A stretch of DNA of 64,000 nt from Streptomyces mirabilis (GTDB taxonomy: Bacteria > Actinomycetota > Actinomycetes > Streptomycetales > Streptomycetaceae): positions 3,410,001 to 3,474,000 of the forward strand of contig NZ_JBCJKP010000001.1 in assembly GCF_039503195.1 (NCBI RefSeq), given 5' to 3'. Below the pieces are notes generated by a model. It had not been told where the DNA came from, made no database searches, and saw nothing but the letters and a program-made list of their open reading frames with translations. Shown one piece after another: positions 18,418 to 26,567 of the stretch (position 1 is its first letter; each line of letters begins with the position of its first letter). A program made the position numbers and the translations under genes.

Positions 18418-18711
18418 ATGTCCCCTCGATATCGCAACGGTTCCAACCAAGCGGGCACGGTCATCGCGATCGTCGCCGACGTGATGGCCGTCATCCTCGG
18501 CCTGTGGATCCTGATGTACCTCCTGGACGCGAACCGGGCCAACGACCTGGTCCAGTTCGTCCACAACGTGGCGAGCTGGCTGGCCGGCTGGTCCCGCGAC
18601 CTGTTCACCTTCGACAAGGCGTGGGCACGCGTGGTCGCGGGTTACGGCCTGGCCGCCGTCGTGTACCTCTTCATCGGCCACGCCATCGCCAACCGCATGC
18701 ACCGCCACTGA
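18418..18711 (+). CDS. small two-helix membrane protein
   Basis: A 97-residue protein with two predicted membrane helices (residues 12-34, AGTVIAIVADVMAVILGLWILMY, and 72-90, VVAGYGLAAVVYLFIGHAI) joined by an amphipathic loop containing two Trp. ATG 18418 directly follows GGAGGTC. Similar small proteins are common in Streptomyces; no function is known. Confidence 0.8.
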   Translation: MSPRYRNGSNQAGTVIAIVADVMAVILGLWILMYLLDANRANDLVQFVHNVASWLAGWSRDLFTFDKAWARVVAGYGLAAVVYLFIGHAIANRMHRH

Positions 18712-18740
18712 GCCGGCCCCGCCGGGCTGCCGACAGGCCC

Positions 18741-18926
18741 TAGGGCCTGTCCGGCCGATCATGCCGCAGACGCGGGGTCTGGTGCGCCCGTCTGCGGCGT
18801 TGTCGTCGGTTGCCGATGCTCCGCGTCGACGCCCTCCTCCGCCTTGCAGCCCGCACCAGACCCCGCTCACCCGCGCTCATGAGGCGCCGTTACTTTCCTC
18901 CGACCTGATCCGCCGGACAGGCCCTA
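18741..18926. mobile_element. non-coding MITE-like repeat with terminal inverted repeats
   Basis: A 186-bp element begins TAGGGCCTGTCCGGCC and ends with the inverse, GGACAGGCCCTA. The arms agree over about 20 bases (TAGGGCCTGTCCGGCsGATC). Inside, GCGGGGTCTGGTGC pairs with GCACCAGACCCCGC, giving a nested foldback. No coding potential is seen. The 11 bases left of the element (18731-18741) are another copy of its right end, giving the perfect 20-bp palindrome at 18732-18751. I recognise this sequence type as a recurrent Streptomyces intergenic repeat. Its right tip supplies the stop codon of the neighbouring gene. Confidence 0.7.
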
Positions 18927-20000
18927 GCAGCACTCCGCGTCGAGGCCCAGCGGCAGGCGCTCGCCGCCGAAGACCGCGCAGGTCGGCTCGTCGCCGCCGA
19001 GCGCGGCGACGGCGAGGAGCAGCGAGCCGGCCGTCCAGCTGGTCAGTTCCTCGGGCCAGATCGTCCGGGCGTCGAAGACGTAGCCCGTCCAGTAGAGGCC
19101 CGTCTTCGGGTCGCGCAGGTGCTGGATGGACTGGAGGATCTCCAGGGCACGGTCGGACTCGCCCACGGCCCACAACGCCAGGGCGAGTTCGGCCGACTCA
19201 CCGCCGGTCACCCACGGGTTGGGCACCACACAGCGCACGCCGAGCCCCGGGACCACGAACCGGTCCCAGCCCTCCGCTATCCGGGCCTCGGCCTCGGAGC
19301 CGGTCAACGCGCCGCCGAGCACCGGGTAGTACCAGTCCATCGAGTAGCGGTCCTTGTCGAGGAACCGCTCGGGGTGCCTGCGGATCGCGTGCCGCAGCGC
19401 GCCGACCGCCAACTCCCAGTCGGGCTGCGGCTCTTCTCGCTGCTCGGCGATGGCGAGCGCGCAGCGCAGCGCGTGGTGGATGGACGAACTCCCGGTCAGC
19501 AGGCCGTCCTCGACCGCCGTGCCGTCGTCCTCGCGCTTCCAGCCGATCTGCCCGCCGGGTTGCTGGAGGCGCAGCACGAACTCCACGGCCGCGTAGACCG
19601 CGGGCCACATCCGGTCGAGGAAGGCGTCGTCGCCGGTGGCGAGGTAGTGGTGCCAGACGCCGACCGCGATGTAGGCGCAGAAGTTGGTCTCCCGGCCGCG
19701 GTCGGTGACGTCGTCCGCGTCCCCGTCGGCGTAGGCCGCGTACCAGGAGCCGTCCTGGTTCTGGTGCCGGGCCAGCCACTCGTACGCCCGCTCGGCCGCC
19801 TCGTGCTCCCCCGCCGCGTCCAGTGCCATGGCCGCCTCGGTGTGGTCCCACGGGTCGAGGTGGTGTCCGCGGAACCACGGTATGGCGCCGTCGGGTCGCT
19901 GCACCCCGAGGACGGCCCGCACCGTGGCGGCGGCCTCCTCCGCGGTGAGGACCCCGGGCAGGACGAGGTGTTCTGTCCGGGGCGTGCGTGGAGTCGTCAC
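18924..20000 (-). CDS. (alpha/alpha)-barrel protein, prenyltransferase-like/GH15-like
   Basis: A 358-residue soluble protein with helical-barrel repeats. Recognisable elements are LGVQRPDGAIPWFRGHHLDPWDHTEA, WLARHQNQDGSWYAAYADGD, VEFVLRLQQPGGQIGWKRED, YWTGYVFDARTIWPEELTSWTAGSL. Databases usually label such proteins prenyltransferase, but a glucoamylase-like (GH15) hydrolase or lyase fold is equally consistent, and I do not assign a reaction. GTG 20000 overlaps the stop of the upstream methyltransferase gene (GTGA). It is the third gene of an operon with a methyltransferase and a glycosyltransferase. The stop codon lies in the last three bases of the repeat at 18741-18926. Confidence 0.8.
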   Translation of the reverse strand: MTTPRTPRTEHLVLPGVLTAEEAAATVRAVLGVQRPDGAIPWFRGHHLDPWDHTEAAMALDAAGEHEAAERAYEWLARHQNQDGSWYAAYADGDADDVTDRGRETNFCAYIAVGVWHHYLATGDDAFLDRMWPAVYAAVEFVLRLQQPGGQIGWKREDDGTAVEDGLLTGSSSIHHALRCALAIAEQREEPQPDWELAVGALRHAIRRHPERFLDKDRYSMDWYYPVLGGALTGSEAEARIAEGWDRFVVPGLGVRCVVPNPWVTGGESAELALALWAVGESDRALEILQSIQHLRDPKTGLYWTGYVFDARTIWPEELTSWTAGSLLLAVAALGGDEPTCAVFGGERLPLGLDAECC

Positions 20001-20743
20001 GAAGCGTCCACCGCGGCGGAGTCGAGGGGCAGGTGGGGCTTGGTCGCGTACGCCACGAAGCTCTTGCCGATCAGCGGGTTCAGCGCGTTCTCGGCGACCC
20101 GGGTGGCCAGGGGCTTCTTCATGATGTCCCAGACCAGCAGCTTGTGGTACGCCCGCACGGGCAGCGCCTTGTCGTTGTCGACGCCGAACGCGCACTTCAG
20201 CCACCAGTAGGGGCTGTGCAGGGCGTGGGCGTGATGGGTGCCGTACGGCTTGAGCCCGGCCTCCTTCATCTTGCCCAGCAGCTCGTCCGCCTTGTAGATG
20301 CGGATGTGGCCGCCCTCGACCTCGTGGTACGCGTCGGACAGGGTCCAGCAGACCTTCTCCGGTCCGTAGCGCGGCACGGTGATCGCTATGCGGCCGCCCG
20401 GCTTCAGCACGCGCACCATCTCGGCGAGGACGCCCTTGTCGTCCGGGATGTGCTCCATGACCTCGGAGATGATCACGACGTCGAAGGACGCGTCGGGGAA
20501 GGGCAGCGCGAGCGCGTCGCCCTCCATCGCGGTCGCGGTGGCGCCGGCCGGGGCCTCGCCGGCCTCCTTCATCGCCGCGAACCACTTGGCGACCTCGCGG
20601 ATCTCCTCGCCGTTCTGGTCCAGCGCGACGACCTGGGCGCCGCGCCGGTAGCACTCGAACGCGTGCCGGCCGGCACCGCATCCGAGGTCCAGTACGCGGT
20701 CGCCCGGGGCGAGCGGGAACCGGGAGAAGTCGACGGTCAGCAC
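19997..20743 (-). CDS. class I SAM-dependent methyltransferase in glycosyltransferase operon
   Basis: A 248-residue methyltransferase. Motif I is VLDLGCGAGRHAFECYRRG, motif II is VVALDQNGEEI, post-motif is MEGDALALPFPDASFDVVIISEVMEHIPD, and RVLKPGGRIAITVPRYGPE follows. The C-terminal third (YHEVEGGHIRIYKADELLGKM to KPLATRVAENALNPLIGKS) resembles methyltransferases acting on lipid or glycan heads. GTG 20743 overlaps the glycosyltransferase stop by seven bases, so the two are coupled. The acceptor is unknown but is presumably the product of the same operon. Confidence 0.85.
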   Translation of the reverse strand: MLTVDFSRFPLAPGDRVLDLGCGAGRHAFECYRRGAQVVALDQNGEEIREVAKWFAAMKEAGEAPAGATATAMEGDALALPFPDASFDVVIISEVMEHIPDDKGVLAEMVRVLKPGGRIAITVPRYGPEKVCWTLSDAYHEVEGGHIRIYKADELLGKMKEAGLKPYGTHHAHALHSPYWWLKCAFGVDNDKALPVRAYHKLLVWDIMKKPLATRVAENALNPLIGKSFVAYATKPHLPLDSAAVDAS

Positions 20744-22359
20744 GTGGCCCTGCTTTCACGATCGGAGGTGGGAGTGACGCCCGTCGCCGGGCCGAAATCT
20801 ACGGGGCCGGGGGTCCCTGCGGGGCCGGGAGCGGAAACAGCGCCCACACCGGCCGTGGCGACGGCTGCCGGGGCGGGGTCGTCCGGCGCGACGGCGGACG
20901 CCTGCGCGGCCGGGACCGCTGCGGCAGCTGCCGGTGCGGTGACCTTTGGCGCGACGGCCTCCTGCGCAGGAGCGCCCGACGGGGCGGCGCCCGGCGCGAT
21001 GGCCGTCGGCGCGACGGGGGTCCCCCCGCGCGAGCGGAGCCGAGCGGGGGAGAGGGCCATCGCCTCGCGGTAGTGGGCCACCGTGCCCTCGGCGGCGCGG
21101 GCCCAGGTGAAGCGGTCCAGTACCCGCGCGCGTCCGGCGGAGCCGAGCCGTAGCCCGAGTTCGGGATCGCCCAGCACCCGGCTCAGCGCGGCGGCCAGCG
21201 CCCCCGAGTCGCCGGGCGGAACCGCGAGGCAGGTCTCGCCGTCGGGTCCGGCGACCTCCGGGATCGCCCCGCCGGTGGTGGCCACCAGCGGCGTCCCCGT
21301 GGCCATCGCCTCGGCGGCGGGCAGGGAGAACCCCTCGTACAGGGACGGCACGCAGGCGACCTCGGCGGACCGTACGAGGTCGACGAGCTCCGCGTCCGAG
21401 ATGCCCTTGACGAACTCGACGGCGCGCTCGAGGCCGTACCGCTCTATGGCCTGGGCGACCGGCCCGTCCTCGGCACGCTTGCCGACAACGACGAGATGCG
21501 CGCCGGGGTGCTCGGTGCGCACCTTGGCGAGCGCCTCGACGAGGTGGATGAGCCCCTTGAGGGGCACGTCCGCGCTGGACGTGGTGACGATCCGGCCCGG
21601 CACCTGCGGCACGGACGGATCGGGCGAGAAGAGGTCGGTGTCCGCGCCGATGTGCACGACGTGGACACGGTCCCGGGCGACGCCCAGGTGGTCGACGATC
21701 TCCTGCTGCGAACTGCCGGAGACGGTGAGCACCGACGGCAGACGGCGCGCGACACGCTTCTGCATGCGCGTGAAGGCGTACCAGCGGCGTACCGACGCGC
21801 GGCGCCGGCGCCCCTCGGCGGCGTCGAGCTCCAACTGGCGGTCGACGGTGATGGGGTGGTGGATGGTGGTGACCAGCGGCGCGCCGACGTCCCCCAGCAG
21901 CCCGTACCCGAGCGTCTGGTTGTCGTGCACGACGTCGAAGTCCCCGCGCCGGGCGCGCAGATGACGGCGGGCGCGCAGGGAGAAGGTCAGGGGTTCGGGG
22001 AAGCCGCCGGTCCACATCGTGCCGACCTCGACCGCGTCGATCCAGTCGCGGAACTCCTCGCGCCTCGGGGTGCGAAAGGGGTCCGGCTGGCGGTACAGGT
22101 CGAGGCTGGGCAGTTCCGTGAGGGTGAGATTGTGGCCGAGCTCGGGGAGGTTCTCGTCCAGCACGGGATACGGCTGGGATCCGATGACCTCGACCCGGTG
22201 GCCGAGGCGGGCCAGTTCGCGCGAGAGGTGCCGTACGTACACGCCCTGACCGCCGCAGAACGGGTTCCCCTTGTACGTGAGGAGCGCGATGCGCAACGGT
22301 CCGTCACCGTTGGTGGCCGCGCCCGCTCCGGGGCCCGCCTCCATGGCCTCAGCGGTCAC
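20737..22359 (-). CDS. family GT4 glycosyltransferase
   Basis: A 540-residue GT-B retaining glycosyltransferase. The N-terminal domain has LLTYKGNPFCGGQGVYVRHL (the Gly-rich donor loop). The C-terminal domain has GKRAEDGPVAQAIERYG and the EX7E-type motif PSLYEGFSLPAAEAMATGTPLVAT. The last 110 residues are Ala/Pro/Val-rich low complexity, probably a disordered tail. It is the first gene of a three-gene operon with a methyltransferase and an alpha/alpha-barrel protein. It is divergent from kstR, and the KstR-like site at 22414 is 55-68 bases before its ATG. Donor and acceptor are unknown. Confidence 0.88.
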   Translation of the reverse strand: MTAEAMEAGPGAGAATNGDGPLRIALLTYKGNPFCGGQGVYVRHLSRELARLGHRVEVIGSQPYPVLDENLPELGHNLTLTELPSLDLYRQPDPFRTPRREEFRDWIDAVEVGTMWTGGFPEPLTFSLRARRHLRARRGDFDVVHDNQTLGYGLLGDVGAPLVTTIHHPITVDRQLELDAAEGRRRRASVRRWYAFTRMQKRVARRLPSVLTVSGSSQQEIVDHLGVARDRVHVVHIGADTDLFSPDPSVPQVPGRIVTTSSADVPLKGLIHLVEALAKVRTEHPGAHLVVVGKRAEDGPVAQAIERYGLERAVEFVKGISDAELVDLVRSAEVACVPSLYEGFSLPAAEAMATGTPLVATTGGAIPEVAGPDGETCLAVPPGDSGALAAALSRVLGDPELGLRLGSAGRARVLDRFTWARAAEGTVAHYREAMALSPARLRSRGGTPVAPTAIAPGAAPSGAPAQEAVAPKVTAPAAAAAVPAAQASAVAPDDPAPAAVATAGVGAVSAPGPAGTPGPVDFGPATGVTPTSDRESRATC

Positions 22360-22413
22360 TTACGGCCCCCTTCTCCCTGCACATTCCCGCGAGATTACGC
22401 CGGGACGCTAATC

Positions 22414-22427
22414 TAGAACAAGTTTCA
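22414..22427. promoter_or_regulatory. KstR-like operator in the kstR/glycosyltransferase divergent region
   Basis: TAGAACAAGTTTCA matches TnnAACnnGTTnnA. It lies between the divergent glycosyltransferase (22359) and kstR (22610) starts, nearer the former. It could serve both autoregulation and operon control. Confidence 0.7.
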
Positions 22428-22609
22428 GACTTGATCGTTCGAGGAGCACTGAATCTACCGGCAGGTAGCGTCTCTGTGAGCAGTGGATCAGGTGATCCGC
22501 GCCACGACGGAAGCGTCGGGACGGATGACATGACGGATGTGTTCTGACCCACGGAAGTGTCTGCCATGCTGTCTCGTCGCTCCTCCAGCTGAACCACGGA
22601 ACGGGACCC

Positions 22610-23254
22610 ATGCCTGCGGAAGTCAAGGTGGAAGCCAAGTCCGCGCGACCCGCCGCGCAGCCGGCCTCTCCCCCGCTCACCGAGCGGCAGGAGGCACGCC
22701 GCCGCCGGATCCTGCACGCGAGCGCGCAGTTGGCCAGCCGGGGTGGCTTCGACGCGGTGCAGATGCGCGAGGTCGCGGAGTCCTCGCAGGTCGCCCTCGG
22801 CACGCTGTACCGCTACTTCCCCTCGAAGGTGCATCTGCTGGTCGCCACCATGCAGGACCAGTTGGAGCACATGCACGGCACCCTCCGCAAGAAGCCGCCG
22901 GCCGGGGACACGGCGGCGGAGCGGGTGGCGGAGACGCTGATGCGGGCATTCCGCGCCCTGCAGCGCGAGCCGCACCTCGCCGACGCCATGGTCCGCGCGC
23001 TGACCTTCGCGGACCGCAGTGTGAGCCCCGAGGTCGACCAGGTGTCCCGGCAGACCACGGTGATCATCCTGGACGCGATGGGGCTGGACGACCCGAGCCC
23101 CGCGCAGCTCTCCGCGGTCCGGGTCATCGAGCACACCTGGCACTCGGCCCTGATCACCTGGCTCTCCGGCCGCGCCTCCATCGCCCAGGTCAAGATCGAC
23201 ATCGAGACGGTGTGCCGCTTGATCGACCTGACGGAGCCGACCGAGAGGCGCTAG
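22610..23254 (+). CDS. kstR: KstR-like TetR-family repressor of steroid catabolism
   Basis: A 214-residue TetR regulator. The N-terminal HTH (residues 25-75) reads RRRRILHASAQLASRGGFDAVQMREVAESSQVALGTLYRYFPSKVHLLVA, the same recognition-helix pattern as mycobacterial KstR. The C-terminal ligand domain keeps the KstR pattern ALTFADRSVSPEVDQV and VIEHTWHSALITWLSGRAS. KstR binds CoA thioesters of cholesterol metabolites and releases DNA. Five KstR-type palindromes occur in this window, one of them in its own divergent promoter region. Assignment rests on homology plus the matching operators. Confidence 0.87.
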   Translation: MPAEVKVEAKSARPAAQPASPPLTERQEARRRRILHASAQLASRGGFDAVQMREVAESSQVALGTLYRYFPSKVHLLVATMQDQLEHMHGTLRKKPPAGDTAAERVAETLMRAFRALQREPHLADAMVRALTFADRSVSPEVDQVSRQTTVIILDAMGLDDPSPAQLSAVRVIEHTWHSALITWLSGRASIAQVKIDIETVCRLIDLTEPTERR

Positions 23255-23286
23255 GCATGGCGTCGGTGCACGAAGGCACGTGAAAA

Positions 23287-23463
23287 CCTACGAGACGGGT
23301 TCCCTTCGCCGGCATGGTCCGGATCAGGTGATGGAGGTCGCCTTCCGGTCCGACTACTACCTTCAGGCCTCTCAGCCCGACCGTCGACGTCGGCCCCGGC
23401 GGAAGTTGCTGCCTCTCGCCAAAGTCGGCTACTCCGGTTGAACTCCCTCACTCGCCTCGTAGG
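23287..23463 (-). ncRNA. TPP riboswitch with no thiamine gene downstream
   Basis: Read on the minus strand, the conserved core is clear: GGGCTGAGAGG (about 23380-23366) and then ACCTGATCCGG, ATGCCGGCG and AAGGGA (23329-23301). A P3-like hairpin CCGAC/GTCGG precedes the CTGAGA. CCTACGAG and CTCGTAGG (23463-23456, 23294-23287) could close an outer stem. The transcript would run straight into the 3' end of kstR on the opposite strand; no minus-strand gene begins until 22359. The core match is strong. The boundaries are approximate. The remaining bases of 23255-23550 hold only an oligo-T run (23516-23523) without a stem. Confidence 0.75.
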
Positions 23464-23550
23464 CCACTACCAGGATAGAACGCCTACAGCGGAATGAAGC
23501 CACTCAAAGAGGGACTTTTTTTTCAGGATCGCGCCCGATCTCTCCCGCCC

Positions 23551-23784
23551 TCAGTCCTCCGGTGGAAACACCGGCTCCCCGCTGCCCAGCAGTGTGATCA
23601 TGATGGCCTCCACCGGACAGCTCTCCGCCGCCTCGAGGATCTTCTCGTTGGCGTCGGTCTCGGCCTCGGCCGGATGCGACTGCATGGCGGTGTCGAGCCG
23701 GAAGGCCTCCGGGGCGCGGTGGACGCACTGGGCGGAGCCGATGCAGACGGAGCGGTCGACCTCGACCCCCCAGCGGTCGCCCAT
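23551..23784 (-). CDS. 3Fe-4S ferredoxin
   Basis: A 77-residue ferredoxin of the P450-partner type. Cys14 and Cys20 (CIGSAQC) and Cys58 (SCPVEAI) are cluster ligands, and the position of the usual fourth Cys is Ala/Gly, indicating a [3Fe-4S] cluster. EAFRLDTAMQS is the central loop. The gene starts two bases after the aldehyde dehydrogenase stop, so both are cotranscribed. It could pass electrons to CYP125 (46157) or to an oxygenase elsewhere; this is inferred from the shared KstR-like control. Confidence 0.88.
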   Translation of the reverse strand: MGDRWGVEVDRSVCIGSAQCVHRAPEAFRLDTAMQSHPAEAETDANEKILEAAESCPVEAIMITLLGSGEPVFPPED

Positions 23785-23786
23785 CC

Positions 23787-25244
23787 TCAGGCCTCCCAGC
23801 CGGCCGGCAGGTGGATCATCTTGTGCTCGAGGAACTCGCCGTACCCCTCGGGCCCGAACTCCCGCCCCAGCCCCGAGTTCTTGTAGCCGCCGAAGGGGCC
23901 GAGCATGTCGAGGCTGAAGGTGTTCACCGAGTACGTGCCGGTACGGACCTGCCGCGCGACGTCGATGCCGTGCGCGACGTCCGCCGTCCAGACGCTGCCG
24001 CTCAGCCCGTAGTCGGAGTCGTTGGCGATCTTCACGGCCTCGTCCTCGTCGCCGTACGGGAGGAGGCAGATCACCGGCCCGAAGATCTCCTCCCGGGCGA
24101 TCCGCATGGAGTTGTCGACGTCCCCGAAGAGGGTCGGCTCGACGTACCAGCCCCGGTCGAGCCCGTGCGGACGGCCACCACCGGTGAGGATCTTGGCGCC
24201 TTCCTCCTGGCCGATGCGGATGTAGTCGAGGTTGCGCTGCTGCTGGCGCCTTGCGACCAGCGGGCCGACCTGGGTGGCCGGGTCCAGCGGGTCCCCGACG
24301 ACCAGCGCGCCCGCCGCCGCGGCGAAGGCGTCCGCGAACTCGTCGTAGCGCGAGCGCGGCAGCAGGATGCGGGTCTGCGCGACGCACGCCTGCCCGTTGT
24401 TCATCCAGGCCGCCGAGACGATTCCGGGGACGGCGGTGGCGAGGTCCGCGTCCGGCAGGACCACCGCCGCCGACTTCCCGCCCAGCTCCAGCGTCACACG
24501 GGTGAGGTTGCGCGAGGCGACCTCCATCACGCGCCGGCCCGCCGCGACCGATCCGGTGAAGGAGACCTTGTCGATGCCGGGGTGTCCGACCAGGTACTCG
24601 CTGACCTCGCGGTCGGCGGGCAGGATCGACAGGACACCCTCCGGCAGCCCGGCCTCCTTCGCGATCTCGCCCAGCAGATAGGCGTCCAGGGGCGATTCGG
24701 GCGACGGCTTCAGTACGACCGTGCAGCCGGTCAGCAGCGCGGGCGCGAGCTTGGCGGCCGCCACGAACTGCGGCACGTTCCACGGCACCACGGCCGCGAC
24801 CACGCCCACCGGCTCGCGCCGCACGAGGATCCGCCCGAGGACGCCGTCGCGTGTCTCCTCGTACGTGAAGTTCCGGGCGACCGTGAGCGCCGCGTCCCAC
24901 ACCATCATCGCCCCGAGGGCCTGCGCGAGGACGCTCCAGGAGTACGGGGAGCCGTTCTCGGAGGAGATGACCCGGGCGATCTCCTCGTGCCGTACCGCGA
25001 TCCCGTCCTTGATCCGGGTGACGACCTCGATCCGCTCGTCGAGGCTCATCCGGGGCCAGGGTCCTTCGTCGAAGGCCCGGCGCGCGACGGCGACCGCCCG
25101 GTCCACGTCCTCGGTCGACGCGTGCGGGACGCGTCCGATGACCTCCTCGGTGTGCGGCGAGATCACCTCGATGACGTCCGTGCCCAGGGGGTCCGTCAAC
25201 TCCCCGCCTATGAACAGCTGTCCGTGCTCCACGAGCTCGGTCAC
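23787..25244 (-). CDS. NAD(P)+-dependent aldehyde dehydrogenase
   Basis: A 485-residue aldehyde dehydrogenase oxidising an aldehyde to the acid. Landmarks are PWNVPQFVAAAKLAPAL, the nucleotide site FTGSVAAGRRVM, catalytic Glu in TLELGGKSA, nucleophile Cys in NNGQACVAQTR, and EEIFGPVICLL. GTG 25244 has a GGGAGG ribosome site; the open frame extends 42 codons upstream without protein-like character. The ferredoxin gene follows. The KstR-like site at 25375 lies between this gene and the divergent metallo-beta-lactamase-fold gene. A plausible role is oxidation of a sterol side-chain aldehyde (inferred). Confidence 0.92.
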   Translation of the reverse strand: MTELVEHGQLFIGGELTDPLGTDVIEVISPHTEEVIGRVPHASTEDVDRAVAVARRAFDEGPWPRMSLDERIEVVTRIKDGIAVRHEEIARVISSENGSPYSWSVLAQALGAMMVWDAALTVARNFTYEETRDGVLGRILVRREPVGVVAAVVPWNVPQFVAAAKLAPALLTGCTVVLKPSPESPLDAYLLGEIAKEAGLPEGVLSILPADREVSEYLVGHPGIDKVSFTGSVAAGRRVMEVASRNLTRVTLELGGKSAAVVLPDADLATAVPGIVSAAWMNNGQACVAQTRILLPRSRYDEFADAFAAAAGALVVGDPLDPATQVGPLVARRQQQRNLDYIRIGQEEGAKILTGGGRPHGLDRGWYVEPTLFGDVDNSMRIAREEIFGPVICLLPYGDEDEAVKIANDSDYGLSGSVWTADVAHGIDVARQVRTGTYSVNTFSLDMLGPFGGYKNSGLGREFGPEGYGEFLEHKMIHLPAGWEA

Positions 25245-25374
25245 GACCGACCGCCTCCCTGGTTTCTGACGCTTCATCAGATACGAGAACTGATACCAGC
25301 TCCGGTCGACGGAGTCCACGGGCCGGACCCATGACTCGCACACCGCCCACAGAACGGTTGGTTTGAGCACCCAA

Positions 25375-25388
25375 TGGAATCGGTTCTA
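25375..25388. promoter_or_regulatory. KstR-like operator between divergent genes
   Basis: TGGAATCGGTTCTA fits TnnAAynnGTTnnA with one deviation from AAC. It lies 38-51 bases before the metallo-beta-lactamase-fold start and 131-144 bases before the aldehyde dehydrogenase start. Confidence 0.65.
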
Positions 25389-25425
25389 GTTATAGTGGCG
25401 AGAACACGGCGATTGGTGGGAATCC

Positions 25426-26463
25426 ATGACGCAGGTGACCGATCACGGCGGGGGCGTACGGTCGATCAGGGTCCCCATCCCGGACAACCCGCTCGGCACG
25501 ACGCTGGTCCATCTCGTCGACACCGACCTGGGCCCCGTGCTGATCGACACCGGCTGGGACGACCCGGCCTCCTGGGACGCCCTCGCCGCCGGGCTCACCG
25601 CCTGCGGCGTCTCCGTCGCCGAGGTGCACGGGGTGGTCATCACCCACCACCACCCCGACCACCACGGTCTGTCGGGCAAGGTGCGGGAGGCCTCCGGGGC
25701 GTGGATCGCGATGCACGCGCTGGACACCGCGATCGTGCGGCGGACCCGGGAGAACCGGCCCGACCGCTGGTTCTCCTACATGGCGGACAAGCTGGCGTCC
25801 TCGGGCGCCCCCGAGGAGCACGTCGCCCAGCTGCGCGCGGCCCGCACGGCCCGGCTCACCGCCGGCCTGCCCACCTTCGCCCCCGCGCTCCCCGACCGTG
25901 AGATCGTCCCCGGCGAGCTCCTCGACCTGGCGGGCCGCCGCCTGCGCGCGATCTGGACCCCGGGCCACACGCCCGGCCACGTCTGCCTCCACCTGGAGGA
26001 GACCCACCCGGCCGCCCTCCCCGGCAACGGCCGCCTCTTCTCCGGCGACCACCTGCTCCCGAGGATCACCCCGCACATCGGCCTGTACGAGGATCCCGAC
26101 GACGCCACCGTCGCCGATCCCCTCGGCGACTATCTGGACGCCCTGGAACGCGTCGGCCGGCTGAACCCGGCCGAGGTGCTCCCGGCCCACCAGCACGCCT
26201 TCACCGACGCGCCCGGCCGCGTACGGGAGTTGCTCGCCCACCACGACGACCGGCTCACCGGCCTGCTCGCCCTCCTGTCGACCCCGCTCACCGCCTGGCA
26301 GCTCGCCGAGCGCATGGAGTGGAACCGCCCGTGGGACCAGATCCCCTTCACCTCCCGCAACATCGCGGTGTCGGAGGCCGAGGCCCATGTGCGCCGCCTG
26401 GTGAAACTGGGCCGGGCGGAGGCGGTGACGGGGAGTGATCCGGTGACGTACGCGGCGCTGTGA
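25426..26463 (+). CDS. metallo-beta-lactamase-fold hydrolase
   Basis: A 345-residue MBL-fold enzyme. The metal-binding motif is VVITHHHPDHHGLSGK (HxHxDH); further ligands are His in TPGHTPGHVCLHL and Asp in LFSGDHLLPRITP, with a late His in LPAHQHAF. A C-terminal winged-helix-like segment (LTAWQLAERMEWNR to AEAHVRRLVKLGR) is typical of thioesterase-like members. It is divergent from the aldehyde dehydrogenase and shares the KstR-like site. CoA-thioester or lactone hydrolysis is plausible but unproven. Confidence 0.88.
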   Translation: MTQVTDHGGGVRSIRVPIPDNPLGTTLVHLVDTDLGPVLIDTGWDDPASWDALAAGLTACGVSVAEVHGVVITHHHPDHHGLSGKVREASGAWIAMHALDTAIVRRTRENRPDRWFSYMADKLASSGAPEEHVAQLRAARTARLTAGLPTFAPALPDREIVPGELLDLAGRRLRAIWTPGHTPGHVCLHLEETHPAALPGNGRLFSGDHLLPRITPHIGLYEDPDDATVADPLGDYLDALERVGRLNPAEVLPAHQHAFTDAPGRVRELLAHHDDRLTGLLALLSTPLTAWQLAERMEWNRPWDQIPFTSRNIAVSEAEAHVRRLVKLGRAEAVTGSDPVTYAAL

Positions 26464-26477
26464 CGCGTACGCGCGCC

Positions 26478-26520
26478 GTTGTATCGCGTTCGCGTGGTGC
26501 TGTATCCCGTTCGCGCGGCG
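26478..26520. repeat. two tandem copies of a 21-bp unit
   Basis: Units start at 26478 and 26499 (GyTGTATCsCGTTCGCGyGGy), with a degenerate third start at 26520. They lie in the leader of the NTF2-like gene. No function is visible. Confidence 0.55.
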
Positions 26521-26567
26521 TTGCCATGCGTGGGCGACCGCAGGCCCGGAGCTGATAGCAACAGCTC

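Noticed and set aside
23476..23489. Possible sixth KstR site (TAGAACGC...) near the TPP riboswitch
   Set aside because: Only one half-site is present; the second half reads CTACA instead of GTTnnA.
23516..23523. Run of eight T as an intrinsic terminator
   Set aside because: No stable stem precedes it on either strand.
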